Assembly: GCA_032821775.1 (NCBI GenBank)
Contig: JAVLRN010000008.1
Location: 2,418,001 to 2,482,000 of the forward strand
From: Sanguinoderma infundibulare
Taxonomy: Eukaryota; Basidiomycota; Agaricomycetes; Polyporales; Polyporaceae
DNA: 64,000 nt
Direction of reading: 5' to 3'
In this document: positions 48,402 to 60,330 of the stretch, piece after piece
How positions within the stretch are numbered: position 1 is the first letter of the stretch
Layout: each line of letters starts with the position of its first letter
The notes under the pieces: generated by a model
What the model was told of the DNA's origin: nothing
Databases searched by the model: none
Seen by the model: the letters and a program-made list of their open reading frames with translations, nothing else
Made by a program: the position numbers and the translations under genes

Positions 48402-49393
48402 TTACAACGTGTGCTCTCGCCGGCGGACGCGGCTGACGCGACGATGATTCCCAGGCGGTGTCCGAGAGTCGACGATCCCAGCGCCACTGGTGGCAGCAAC
48501 GGCTGTCGAGTTCTCTGCGAGTGCCTTGCCCGGAAAGTTCGACACCGGCGGACCAGGAAACGGGTAATCGCCAGTCATGTCGTACGGATCGATGAAGATC
48601 CCCGGGTGGGCGTCCGAGTACCCGCCGGGAAAGGAGACGGTCGAGTCAGGCGCGGGCGTGCCGGACTGTGAGCCCCCGATCTTGAGCTGCGAGCAGGATG
48701 GGTAGAACTCGGCTCCGCCGATGATCTGGGCGTTGTGCAGGCCCACCATCTCGTGGCGGATGAGGTACTCTCCGGGCGCGATGGTGGACGGGAGGGTGAC
48801 GTTGACGGGTAGGCCGTCGAAGACATCGCGCATCGCCCAGGTGCGGACCGTGTGGTCTGGGAGGAGCGCAGCCTGCTGTATCTTGAACCACTTGGCGAGG
48901 GTGGCGTTGAAGGCGGCGCAGCCGCCTGAGCCGCACGACGCCATATAGGTCATGAGGGGACCGACGAAATGGGGCCACTGAAAGGAAGGGGCTGATAATA
49001 AATACGGAAGCCGAGGATGAAGGCTATAAAGTGGAAGCGACGCACGGGACCACCACCGCTGTTGACCCACTTGATGCTGACCGTGCTACCGGGGTTGGCT
49101 TCAGCAACCTCGGGCGTCGTCTGTGCGTCCCGACCGCAGGCGAGGTCGCGGTTCGAAGCACCTTTCACCGGGTCTCCGGTGCTGACAGTCCTAATAGGCG
49201 ATGGGACTGCGAACGTAAAGTTCACATCTGGACGAAACTGAAACTTGAGGTAAAGAGACTCACTGCTGTTTCTTCCGGGGAGGTTTCCCCAGTACCTCTT
49301 GCCGTCGATAGAGATGTAAGCGACATAGCCGTGGCCGGTGACGAGAGATGCGACAGCGAGGAGATAGAGTAGGCCGGCCGCGAATAGACGCAT
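48402..49393 (-). CDS. AA9 lytic polysaccharide monooxygenase
   Basis: Three exons (49264-49393, 49046-49206, 48402-48977) give 288 aa. A 20-residue signal peptide (MRLFAAGLLYLLAVASLVTG) precedes mature HGYVAYISIDGKRYWG, whose N-terminal His is the first copper ligand. VKGASNRDLACG, WPHFVGPLMTYMASC and GLHNAQIIGGAEFYPSC supply the other expected histidines and the axial Tyr region of the AA9 fold. The enzyme is secreted and cleaves cellulose or related glucans oxidatively at a copper site. No linker or carbohydrate-binding module follows. The end is a short Ser/Ala-rich, then Arg-rich tail (RRVSRVRRREHTL). The first intron is in frame as open sequence, so an unspliced reading would insert 19 residues; the spliced form fits the family better. 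Confidence 0.9.
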
Positions 49394-50479
49394 GATGGTG
49401 TCGAGAGAGGCGAAAGTACCGCATTGGTCCCAGACCCAAGGACAGGGAAGAGGCTGACTGCTGAGACAAGTCTGGAACGCACCTAAGTTTGTGAGGAAAT
49501 CGCGAGGAGAGCCGCGAACAATTCCGGCGGCGCAAGAGGGTACGGTACCAGGACGGCTTGCGCGGTTTATGCATTGCGCCTGTCCACGTGTTAACTGACG
49601 ACCGAGGGGTTTAATATCGATATACAATCTAGGTGGGATCGGTGTAGCGACTCAGCTTCGTGCCTGTAAATAATCAGCTGCAGTCGATCTAATATTTAAG
49701 ACCATGGTTGCGAGACATCCGACCGGCTTTGAATTTGGGCAACTGCATGCGCTCAGCCTTTGTGGAACTGAAGTCATCGAAGGTAGTCCCTGATCTGTCC
49801 CTCTCCGGTCTAGAATAAAAACAGCGCGTACGCTGGCAGGGATGTTGGTAATCCATGGGTTTGATGCAAGGAAGATTGGTTGTGTGTTTTGAGTGGCTAA
49901 TGGAGCCGATGGGCCAGGTCTGTTGCATACGCGTTGTTCGCGCACATGCCAAGAGAGAAGTGAAAAGTGCTGGGGCCGGATGTGCCGAAGCTGATCGGAG
50001 AACTAGTCGTTGCGGCTGTGCTCTCAAAATCTCCGGTTATTTCCGGCCAGCTCCGGCGTCGGGGTTCAACGTTCAACGTTCAACTGCGGTCGGCCTCGTC
50101 ATTCACAGCCTTGCTCTCAGTTTCCTCCATGCAAAGTCACCCACTGTGGCCACTCAACAATGCCAAGCATTCCCAACGCAGCACATTGCCCGGAGGATTC
50201 TGGAAAAGTCCGTCAAGTTGGTTGCTGTTGATTATACGTAATTGATTATTCAGCCGACGACAGTCTTGTGTTGCCGATCTCGGAGTTACAGCTTGCGCTG
50301 CGACCTCTTGGAACTAGAACTGCCATTCCACTGCGCTTCGGCCCGTTTATCGTCCGCACTCCCCATGTTCCCTTGATCGGCATATCCCACATATAAAGAG
50401 GACAGTCCATCCGAAGCCCGATACCCCATCTACTCGGCGACCTCTTCCTCGGAGTTGAAATCTGCTGTGGCATCAGTAC
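49394..50479. other. Intergenic, divergent promoters
   Basis: Lies between the AA9 gene (minus) and the LRR gene (plus). Several short plus frames overlap at 49855-50245, none recognisable. Confidence 0.5.
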
Positions 50480-52166
50480 ATGAAGTCGTCCTCGATGCAC
50501 GTAGCATTGAGTAGCTACGATATTCTACTCCATCTCTTCGATCTCTTCCAGTTTTGCAAGGGCTCCAGTCGCGCAGCACTCGCATCTTCCGCACGAGTTT
50601 GTCGCACGTGGCAAGAGCCTGCATCCTATGTCCTTTGGAGGAATTTGCCAGCCCTACACCCCTTGTGGCATCTTCTCGCCGCACGGAATTTTTCCCCCGA
50701 CGCCAAGTGGTTCTCCGCGTTCTGGGAGGTAAGCGCCTACTTCCGACTGCGTTCGGTATCTCAACGTTACTCAATCACCCGTTCCCCAGTTTATTGATGC
50801 CGATGATTTCGTCAACAAGGTTGTCGCTCGCGACGAGGAGAGATGGAAGTACTTCCTTCATCGAGCATCCCACGTCCGTGAAGTCGGAATCGCTGCTTGC
50901 GGCTTCAAGGAACTTGCCCTCGTTCGAGCACTGATGGTTCATAACAAGGGGAACCCATTGCTCCCATCGCTACGACGGCTTTCTTGGAGACACTCTGTTC
51001 CCGAGGACACGTCTGTGCTCCTGCTCGGTTCCTCATCTCTCCGTGATCTCGAGATTGCCGTTTCGCGTCTCAGCCCCCAATCCGGCATAACGATCAACTC
51101 GATCATCCCTGCAGGAGATTCCCAGGTCCATCCTTTGTTTACGAGACTAGCCGAAGCTGCACCTCTTCTTCACCGCCTCACGCTCTCTGGGAGGCAAGGT
51201 CCCGGATCCGCGATTGTGCCACACCTCATCCAGCTCACGCACCTCCGCCAACTCCTTCTCTACAACCAATCGATCGCCATCAACCCGGAGCAGATGAGCA
51301 CGCTATTCCAGCACATCGGTCATCTGGAAACCTTCTATGCCCGCGTAGTCGACTTCGCCAATCCCGCTGTCGTGGTCCACGCTCCTTCTCTGCGAAGTCT
51401 TCACCTCAAGGGAGACTCCCCGCACCTGCAGGGCGTCATATCCGGTTATCTGGACGCGCCTCACTTGCGCATTCTCACCCTGCAGGCCTCGGACGAAAAC
51501 TACACCCAGAAGAGCCACAACGTCTTCCATCTCATAGCCCAAGCGAGCTTCGCGTCCTCCTTGCGCTCGATCAGCATCACCCTCCTCAACGATCCCTCAG
51601 ACGTCGTCTGGAACGATCCCAACGTCCGCTCGTTCTCGACCATCATCGAGCCGCTCTTCGCCCTCCAGGACCTCGAGGACGTCGACGTCTGCGTCGCAAA
51701 TTGCCTCATGCCGTTTGCCGACGCCGACGTCGCAGCGATTGCGCGTGCGTGGAAGCGCGTCCGGAAGCTGCACGTCGGCTACGCGCCTTTCCGACCGCAC
51801 ACGCGCCCGCCGCTCACCTCCCTGCGGCACTTCGTGGACAACTGCCCCGAGCTGCTGCAGCTCTCGATGACGAAGCTCGCGATCCCCGAGGTGCTCGACG
51901 TGCCCCCTTTCCCCGCCGTCCCGCGCGCGAGAGCGCATCCGTTGCGCTTCCTGGACCTCAAGATGACGTTCACGCGCAACCACGACGGGGGGCGGCTCGA
52001 GAAGGTGCTCATCGCGCAGTACCTCGATCACCTCTTCCCCAACCTGGTGCTGAGCGACCCGGAGATGAACGGGGCGGAGGCGAAGCAGCTGCAGGGGATG
52101 TTCACGTGGCAGGCAGTCGAGGAGGAGATCCGGCTGTTGAGGCAGAAGTTAGAACCCGTGGTCTGA
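50480..52166 (+). CDS. F-box-like leucine-rich repeat protein, 541 aa
   Basis: Two exons, 50480-50728 and 50790-52166, with a 61-bp intron (GTAAGC, CCCCAG). The N-terminus SYDILLHLFDLFQFCKGSSR with SARVCRTWQEPASYVLWRNL is an F-box-like helix bundle of the agaricomycete type. The rest is a run of Leu-rich segments: LPSLRRLSWRH, SSLRDLEIAVSRL, LLHRLTLSG, LTHLRQLLLYN, APSLRSLHLKG, APHLRILTLQA, RVRKLHVGY. It ends with a Glu-rich helix. Such proteins are usually predicted as ubiquitin-ligase adaptors, but this one has only a weak F-box and its role is unknown. It is not a close copy of the gene at 46236. Confidence 0.8.
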
Positions 52167-52750
52167 TTCTGTGGAGACCGGGGTGACGTTCAAGATACCT
52201 GCAGACATAGAGAGGAATGCCGAACTGGATGTACCACTAGAAATGTACTGTTACGAATCTTCAGTGTCTCGAGCCACTGGCCTACCCTGAAGTCGATTAG
52301 CGCCCATAGCATCCCAGGCCACGCTGCAACCAACATGCTTCCGTTGTTGCTCATTAACCACCGTTGAAGCGAGGCACATCATTGCACGGTGGACTTCGCG
52401 ATGGTTGTGGATAGCTATGTGGCACAAGAACTATCTCCTTCCTCACGTTTCCCTCAGCGCCACGTCATAGTTATGCTTTCGTGAGTGTTTCTGGCCCCCA
52501 CCCTGTTCTTTGTCATCCTACCGACAATATTCGTGTTGCAGGCCGCGCAAGCTTCTTCAAGTTCCGGTGAGTGCTTCGTGGGCGTCAGATGTGCATGAGG
52601 TTCATCCGGCACGCACGGCGTGGACTCTGGTGCTGTTCTCTCCGAACAGCTGAACTTGTGATTTGGGAGCATATGCCACGTATATCACGCTTACGGAATG
52701 TCGAGGCGCAAGCCCGTCGCACTGTGCTGTACAGCCTTGTAAAAAGAAGG
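52167..52750. other. Intergenic, no supported gene
   Basis: 3' flank of the LRR gene; only short frames. Confidence 0.5.
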
Positions 52751-53062
52751 GCCATCGCTCGCGCATTCGGCGTGCCCTTGGTGCCTTAGAAGCAGTGGCT
52801 CGCCGCGTTAGAGCCGAGCATGGGGGAAGGCTCGTCGGGAGAGGTCGATTCGATGACGCTCAATCCCGCGCTCCGCATCCTTTCGTTTTTTAAAGCGCAA
52901 GCGGGCGCCATGACCCCCAGACAGGGAGGCCATGGGTCTCGCGTACCTGTCCACAGACAAGGCGGTCAGTGGTGGTGTCACAGACGTTGGCGAGGCTGGC
53001 GTCGTTGAGTGAAGAGAGGTCCGAAATGCGGGTGATGTGGAAGAAGTCCGACGGGGTTTATT
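52751..53062 (+). pseudogene. Relic of an adenylate-forming reductase C-terminus
   Basis: Plus-strand sequence aligns base by base with the last coding 300 bases of reductases A and B. Recognisable pieces are SSGEVDSMTLNPALRILSFF (A has AKEVEAMRLNPALRLLPFY), KAQAGAMTP (KAQSATMTPDRE), the CAGACAGGGAGGC and ATGGGTCTCG strings, and GTGGAAGAAGTCCGACGGG at the end (WKKSG). The copy has in-frame stops (for example TAG at the expected VPYTQWLS position) and frameshifts. None of the upstream domains are seen here, so it is a 5'-truncated, decayed third copy in inverted orientation. Confidence 0.8.
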
Positions 53063-53754
53063 TGCTGACCAACGGCCTACTGGCTTCCAGGCTGAGTGCA
53101 TGTGGAGGCGTGATTGGTGGTGTTGCCACTGTTATCTCCGCTTTATATGACATCGCTGTTGTGATGATAGCGTGAGTTCCGCAAGCCAGTCGCGTCACTG
53201 GTTGGCCCGTCATCTAACGGTGTTTTACTGTCGTTGTAGGGCAGTCATGGTCTGGATGGAAGGCAGCATGGCCCCAGCCCAAAAGGGTCGCGACTAGGTT
53301 GGACCGGCGCAAGCACTACTCCGGCATCTAATTACATCCTGCGATAGTTGAGAAGCTAATATGATACATCCTCAACTCGTTCCACAAACTATTCTGAACG
53401 TGGGTTCCTTCTATGTGGTCCCGACATCTGATATCCTGATTCTCCATGGATTGTTCATCTCGAGATCCAGGCTACCATCTCAGTTCAACAGCCGGCAGGC
53501 GTGTATTCCAGTCTGCATCCGGACCTCTAAATGACAAGAGGTGGGAGCTCAACACTCATCGTTGATCGAATACCGGCGGTTGCGCTGGCCGACGTCCACC
53601 CTTGTGGTTAAGGCACATCAGTCGGCCTTTGAGTGCGTAGGTGCAGTACTACAAAAGGCCGGAATATTTAATCGCGTACTCTTCAGCAGCAGTCTGGTAC
53701 TTGCCCACATTTCTCTGTGCTCTCGTGCTGGAAACGTCGTCTCTTTTCCGCGCA
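53063..53754. other. Spacer and upstream flank of DUF6533 copy 2
   Basis: From about 53400 the sequence is similar to the flank upstream of copy 1 (complement of about 45334-45690). Nothing recognised in the left half. Confidence 0.5.
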
Positions 53755-55348
53755 ATGTGGGAGACCACCCAAATCATTGCCCTTGACTCGACGTAAGTGT
53801 CCGCTAACCCCTACGCCTTTCCGTTTGGTACTCAGGATTTGCTAGTTATATCAACAACTGCATCACGGGTTCCATCGCCGGTATGTTTCACAATGCTTCA
53901 GTGAAACCCACAATCACTAATTACCTTATTTTAGCTTTGATAGCATTCGACTATTTGCTCACATTCCGTCAAGAGGTCGACCTGTTTTGGGGGCGTAAAG
54001 TGAACGGGTCCTCGGTCCTGTTCCTTTCCAACCGCTATCTCGCCATTCTGTACTACGTTATCCTCGGATACTGCAGGTCGTTATCCCTCCCATACCCTGT
54101 GAGTTCCATTGCCCCTAGGATATTCTCGAATATTCACGCGAGTTGTATTCGAGGAGTATGACACCATCATGCTCCTGTCTTCGCCTTGATCTCAAGATAC
54201 TATGGCAGGTGTCAAACAGTGTTCATCTTCGACACGGTCTTGCGGTTCCTCGTGTATGTCCCTTGGGCAGGTGAGGCTCATCAATCAATCAACGTCACCA
54301 TGTCACCCTGGTGCTAGTATTTCGTTTCCACCTCTCGACAGCTTTCTCGGCTCTACGAGTGCACGCGCTCAGTAACAAGTGCTGGCAACTGAGCACATTT
54401 GTATTCTTCTGGTCCGTCCTCCCACTGCCTTTGAACTACTATGTTGGCTTCTCAGACATCACCTTCGTTATTGGGACGAGAGACTGATCAGGAATAGGGA
54501 GATTTACATCATGTCTCATTTACGCCTAGCCTAGGCTGCTCGTCCGGTACCGGCGTACCGTCGTTCTTGAGCTTACTGTGAGTACTATTCTGCCAGCCCC
54601 TCCATATATCGACTCACAAACCATTCATTCACAGCGGTGCTTCAGTCGCTTCGTCTTTTCTCTCCGCGAAACTAATCTTCTAATCACAAGCACGATTGTC
54701 ATCCGCGGCGGGCTGATCATCGCTGACGCAACTGTCCTTGGCGTCACTTGGAAAACTACTCATTATGCACGTAATGGCGGGCAGGCGTCGTTCTTGACGC
54801 GGGTGATATTCAGAGACGGTACTACTAGCCTGCGTCGACTCCTCTCTCGAGCACTGATTGGCTGACACCAACTTCTTCGGCAGGAAATGCCTACTTCCTG
54901 TACGATTGCCCCTGAGTCTTCATTTGACCAAGCGTGCTGACGACTACGTCCAGCATTCTCCTAGTGCTCAATATCCTCCATATAACGTTCACCTTCCTCC
55001 AGGTATGAAACATGACTCGGAATCAAACATCCACTTGAGCTCACTAGATTCCTTGGCACAGAACTCCGCGCTGCATGTCCCGTTCACCGAATCGTCGTAC
55101 ATTACCAAGTTCTCTGAGCCGTTGCGTCCATTTCCCCCCACTATATATTAAACTAACCACTAATCCGGTTCTGGCACAGCCTTACCGCCTTGCTCATCTC
55201 GCATTTCCTTTTGGACTTGCACGAGGCTCATAGAGCGACGGCACGGCAAGGAGACGTCTCCGGAATGCAGATCATAGGGTCCCTGGGTTCCTCCTTCGCG
55301 TCATCGGAAGATGACATTCTCACGGAGGACAGGCTGAACAGAGTCTAA
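53755..55348 (+). CDS. DUF6533 membrane protein, copy 2
   Basis: The plus-strand counterpart of the gene at 43769-45333. It encodes MWETTQIIALDS, FASYINNCITG, LIAFDYLLTFRQEVDLFWGR, NRYLAILYYVILGYC, CQTVFIFDTVLRFLVYVPWA, AFSALRVHALSNKCWQL, GGLIIADATVLGVTWKTTHY, NSALHVPFTESSYITKFSEP and the end LTEDRLNRV. As in copy 1, the first exon does not join the second in frame by a simple GT-AG intron, which suggests a shared non-obvious start or shared decay. The C-terminus has a seven-residue insertion (EDDILTE region) relative to copy 1. A multi-helix membrane protein of unknown role. Confidence 0.65.
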
Positions 55349-55444
55349 ATGAGCTAGTGCAATATCTGCTATTACGGATGAGATTTCAGTGTAGACACTG
55401 GACAGACCAGGACACTCCGAATCCAAGACGGGTACAATGCCACT

Positions 55445-55640
55445 GCTTTGATCAAAGAGCCAAGGAGACATGCTGCGGCCGTTGTGGAGGGAAATAGATA
55501 TGGGGAAGGTTTTGGAGCGCGCCAAACACTCCAGCACGTAACCGGTATGCAGCATAGGGAAGGACGTTCAGAGCGATGGGTTCCCGACGGCGACAGCACT
55601 ACAATGCCTGCAGACATGTTCGTGATCCTCCCTGGGCACG
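55445..55640 (-). pseudogene. F-box/LRR gene fragment
   Basis: Minus-strand sequence matches the part of the F-box gene at about 46730-46870: the AVGNPSLWTSFP region (as VVLSPSGTHRSERPS in a shifted frame), then VLECLARSKTFPISISLHNG (QECLARSSKTFPISISLPDR in the intact gene) and SMSPWLFDQ. It has frameshifts and no F-box or complete repeats. It abuts the 3' flank of DUF6533 copy 2 at about 55445. Confidence 0.75.
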
Positions 55641-56014
55641 CTGGCGGAAGGACATCGTGGCTACAATGCCCCCAGGCGGCGACTGATGCTACAGTACTTG
55701 CATATATATGGCCCATCGTAACCGAGGTTCTTCGTAGTATACAAGTTGAGATTATATTACACTAGCTCTTAAGAGTACATAGCCCGGATCGTGAGTTGTT
55801 CCGAGTCCGCCAGGAGCGAAAGCGCCGAAGGTCCGAGTCGTCAATCCAAACTGACAATGGTCAATGCCACCTCCGTCAGTATATGCGCGAAACCCCCACG
55901 CGAACGCGCACTCACAATCTGCACAAATGTCATAGCACATCGCACATAGCAGAAGACACGAGAAACAGCACGATCAGCATCCCTCCCGCACGTCGAACAC
56001 GAGATCCTCGAGAC

Positions 56015-58716
56015 TCACCCGATCGCAGCCATGGCGACGACGCCCCCGAAGAGGCTCGCGAGCGCGAGCACCTGCCGCCGCACGCTGCTCCGCCACAGGT
56101 GGGCGTCCATGACAAAGTCGCCGGCGAGCATCTCCACGCACGCCGCGTAGATGAGCATACCCGCCGAGATCGCAGACATCACGCCCTGCACCAGCGTCAG
56201 GTTCGCTGCATGCGTCGAGGGGGTGGGGGAGGTTGGGGAGGGGGGCAGGGTCAGCAAGACGGATAATATGCAATTGGACGATGGGGAGACGTACGTCCGC
56301 GGGAGTGGCTCCGGGAGATCGTAAGGAGGCCGAGGACAATGCCGCACGGCGTCGTCGTCGCGAACGTGAACGCGAGGAGCGGCTTGAGCGTGTGCCCCGG
56401 GAAGCTGTGCATCCCGTCTGTCCGCACGTCAGCATTTACTACTGCTGCATATATGCGCTTGAGAAGTGGGCGTACGTTCGTGATGCGAAGACGGGAGGCC
56501 CGCTATGCGGATGCCGAGCGAGAGGCCCTCGAACAGCTGGTGGAAGACGATCGCCATGACGAGCGACGCTGCGAGCCACGTTAGTTAGGGGAAAGGGGGA
56601 GGGGAAGATTTGGGAAACGAAACGACGCACTGAACTCTGGCCCGGACGTGATCGACAACGTGAGGCCGATGACGAGCGAGTGGATCATGATCCCCAGTTG
56701 CAGCACCTGCCCGCCCGGTGCCAATCCCCGTCAACCCTCGCCTCCAGGACGACATGCAACTGTACGCACCAGGATCCCGATGACCTGCCTCCGCCTCCCG
56801 ACTTTCGTCATCTGCTCGTCCTCATCCCCTTCTGGCCCGCCCTCCTCGTGCACGTGTATATGCTGATGGCTGTGCCTGTCCGCGCCCCCGTCGATGCCGT
56901 TCATCCACCGTTCCATGTCCAAGTGGGCGTGCCCATGTCCGTGCCCGTGCTCATGCGCATGACTGCGCTGCACCCCTCCCGTGCTGCTGTCGCCGCCCCC
57001 GCTCCCGCTCCGCCCATGCTTCGGCAGCGCATTGGGCAGTGGCTTCGCATTCGACGGCGGCAGCGAGTCCTCTCCGCAGCAGCGCGAGTGTCTGCGCGAA
57101 TTCCCGTGCCCGTGCCCGCGTTCCCCGTCTTCACCCGCCCCACCCTCCCCGACGCTCACCGGGTCGTCGCTGCGGTTGTACCACGGGAACACGAACGCGC
57201 ACGAACGCGTGCGCGACACGCGTGCGTGGTGGCTCGCGTGCGTGTCGCGCGGCTCGTGCCGGTGGTGGCCGCCAGAGAAGAACGAGTTCTCGCATGTGGA
57301 AACCGGCCGTTTCGCGCCGCCGTCCGCGTCTTTAGCCAGGGTGCACGAAGCGAGGCGCGAACGCGGGAACGTCGAGCCGTAATTCCGCACGTCCGGCTCA
57401 GTCAATCGCGAAGGATATTGCGGGCGCGCGTCCGCGCGCAGTGGCGTGCGTTCGCTACGTGGGGAGGACGGGCATGTGGGAGTGGGGGAATCGTCTTCAT
57501 GCGCGCTAGTCGGATGGGCGGTGATACTGTGGCCGTTGGGTTCGGTAGGTGCGAAACGATTCTCGAGCCAAGCCGTAGGCAAGCAGCGCGGGCTCTGGAT
57601 GGCGATGGGCGTGGGCGGCTGAGGGGACGGGTCGAATTCCATCTGTATCGACTCGGTAGGGGAGGGTGCGATGGACTCGGTGGGTGTGGAGGGAGTGGAG
57701 GGATATGACTGGAGGCGATCAACGAAAGCAGTGGAGACGTCTGAAGGTGAGGACAGGGTTTAGTGGTCATGAGTTCAAGGGAATGCGTGATTAGGGCATC
57801 GGTACATACATTCAACAAGGAATATGCTCAATAATGATATTAGACTGTGGAGAGAGAAAGGTCAGCTCCAAGAAGGTCGCAATGACGAAGCGGGCGGAGA
57901 CGCGAACGGAAACATCCATGGTTGCTGCTCTCAAGAAAGGCGTATAGCTAGCAACATTGTGCTGCTGGGTATGGAATAGGAGAAAGGGATTTGGGCCAAG
58001 GAACCGGGCAGCGATACCGAAGGGGTTCCAGCTTGCAATCGCGGCGGCATTTGAGCGCGACAGAGCCAGGCATGGAACATTCTCCAGAGGCTGAACATGA
58101 AGATGCGAAATGGAGAAAGCGTGATGGCACCGAAGGCAGCAGATTTGTGGACCCTGAAGCGTGTCAGGTGCACTGGCAACATATATGCCAGGGAGCGGCG
58201 AGAGAAGTAGCATGCCAAGTACACCAAACTTGTCCAAGAATTACAGTAGGATGGAGAAGACCGCGAGGTTTTGTGGGGTGGGGTATATGTAGAAGGACGG
58301 AGGTGGTGAAAGAGGATGAAAACGCGAGGACTCACACAATGAGTCCGGCGAAGTTGGCGACGTTCCATTGTTGGTTGACGTCGGGGTTGAGAAGAGCCTT
58401 GAATGCGTCTTGGAGAAGATGAACGAAGGCGGTGGAGAGAATGACACCTGTCCCGAAGTGCTTGCCGATGAAAAAGACGATGCTCGGGACAGGTATTGAC
58501 CGAAAGGTGGCGGTAAGGGTAGGGAACGATACGGCTGAAGGGAAGCGGGTGGGTTGGTAACGGCTCTGTCGCGAGTGGGCGGGACGTACCGGTGAGAGAG
58601 ACGGCAAAAATGACGATCATGACCACGATTCGCTCGTTCGTCCCCTGCCCATCGTCCAGATCAATAAGAATGTTTTGTAGCTTGTCGGTCCCATTGCGGA
58701 TGAAGGTCCCGGGCAT
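56015..58716 (-). CDS. ZIP-family metal transporter with long His-rich loop
   Basis: Eight exons join in frame: 58590-58716, 58336-58534, 57810-57844, 56770-57740, 56631-56706, 56476-56568, 56295-56417 and 56015-56205. They give 604 aa, much longer than typical Zrt-type ZIPs (about 350-420). Helices: ERIVVMIVIFAVSLTAVSF, FFIGKHFGTGVILSTAFVHLLQDAF, ISLLSIFLVEYVSTAFVDRL, then after a loop of about 310 residues GIMIHSLVIGLTLSITSG (metal-site His), LVMAIVFHQLFEGLSLG (HxxxE), LLAFTFATTTPCGIVLGLL, MSAISAGMLIYAACVEML and LALASLFGGVVAMAAIG. The loop holds HAHEHGHGHGHAH and HSHQHIHVHEE, likely cytosolic metal sensors. It should import zinc or iron across the plasma membrane. Intron 2 (57845-58335) is unusually long. 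The start at 58716 is the first suitable ATG but could be extended upstream. Confidence 0.92.
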
Positions 58717-60330
58717 CGGTCAGGTCGGGGTGCTTGCAGGAAACCCAGGCGGAGAGCGAGTCGGTGAGCTGGGCAAAAGGGTGGGCTGCGGCGAAGGGCA
58801 GCTAAGAGGGATATCGTGTGCAACGACGAGGACGAGGACGAGGGATGACTGGAGGTGTCTGTGAGGGAGGCCCGCCGCATCGACATACCCCAGGAGGACC
58901 GCACCAGTCGCCGTCCTCGAGGGGCTGTCACCTCCATCCAGCCAATCAGCATCCAAGAAAATCCAATCAGCCTCGGCTATTATCTCGGCACCGCGGCACG
59001 TCCCGAGCCCCTCTCGAACCTCTCGCGGGAGCGCCAGCGGCTTGCCACTCCTTGGTGCTTGGCACTTGCCACCACTGCCAGTGTTGCTCGACGCTTGAAT
59101 GCAACACCTTTCGCTTATGTTGGCCTATGCCGCTCTGCCTGTGAGCGTCGGTCACCAATGTGGGTTCCTTATCCTCCCTTTCAAGCCGTAAGAAGTTTCG
59201 AAGGGACGACTTCTGCCAGTGAGTACCCTCGAGGTCAGCGGCCCAGATGCCGATCGACTGCAGGCCTCTTGAAACTCCCACTGCTCGGAATCGGTGACCG
59301 TCTCCGCCTCCGGATCTTCAAGCTTCAAGGCCTCATTCACCATGCAACGTGTTTCGTCTGTCATCGTGTGTCTCACAATCGTTCCTCTGCCGTAAAGTCA
59401 CAGCTGACCCTGATGTAATCCCACCGCCCCGAATCGAACGCCCGGTCTTCTCTTCTCATTTTGCACGCGACAAGGTGATGCATGCCTTCCTGCCTAGACT
59501 TACTGTGCGAATTGTTGACTTGCTCCCGGCTGCCTACGAATCCGTCACCCACTTTGACTTGTAGATGGCACCATACGCCCGACAACGAACGCTGCCCCGA
59601 GATCGCTTTGAGAGCCCACAAAGCGCGCGCATAACTATGGTTATCATCGGCAGCCCATATTACGTTACATGGTAGCCGACTTACACACTTGATAGGTCCT
59701 CAATCCAGCAGGCAGAAACCGTGATTCGGCCCGTGAACCGACTCCCGAGTCACCTCACGAAAAACAACGATTCTTCATTGATTATGCCTAAACGACCAAT
59801 TCCAGAATGAACTTGACGACGATTCTCTTCAAAGCCGAAAACTTCGCATCCAATCGCCTATCGAGTCCAACCGCCTTTAATGAACGTCTTTGTCTTATAC
59901 TTCAAAACGAGAGCACCAACCACCGACAACCACCGTTAGCCTGTATTCAACGCCTTGCCACTGTCCGCGGGCCATATATACGCACCGTCTTCGAGATCGG
60001 CATGTTGATGACACATCTCCCACCTCCATGGCCGACCAAGTGGCACGTCATGCTATCGCTCAGTGAGTGTTTTCGCCCTATCTCCTTACCTGGACCGTTG
60101 TGGTAACTCAACAGATGAGTCAAACAGAGCTGAACGACGAGATGGATTGCCGGACCGTGCATGTAGTCCCGAATGTTATCAACGTTCCCTTGACGAATTC
60201 TTCAAGAATCTACGCGGGCAACCGACCGTCAGCGATCAAGCCCAAAACCGCCTTCGAATCGCTCTACTGTCGCCGTCGGCGAACAATGCTGACGACAAGC
60301 CAACACCAATCCACAGCAGGGATAGCCGCA
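58717..60330. other. Intergenic, no supported gene
   Basis: A 187-codon plus frame (58855-59418) is open but unrecognised and overlaps the ZIP promoter. The frame of the F-box gene stays open leftward to about 60063, so its 5' exon may lie here. Confidence 0.45.

Noticed and set aside
57844..58336. Frames inside the 491-bp ZIP intron (for example 141 codons on the minus strand)
   Set aside because: The ZIP protein joins perfectly across this intron and the enclosed frames show no domain.
59425..59450. tRNA B-box-like string (GTTCGATTCGGGG on the minus strand)
   Set aside because: The five-base T stem does not pair beyond two positions and no A box or acceptor stem is found at the right distance.
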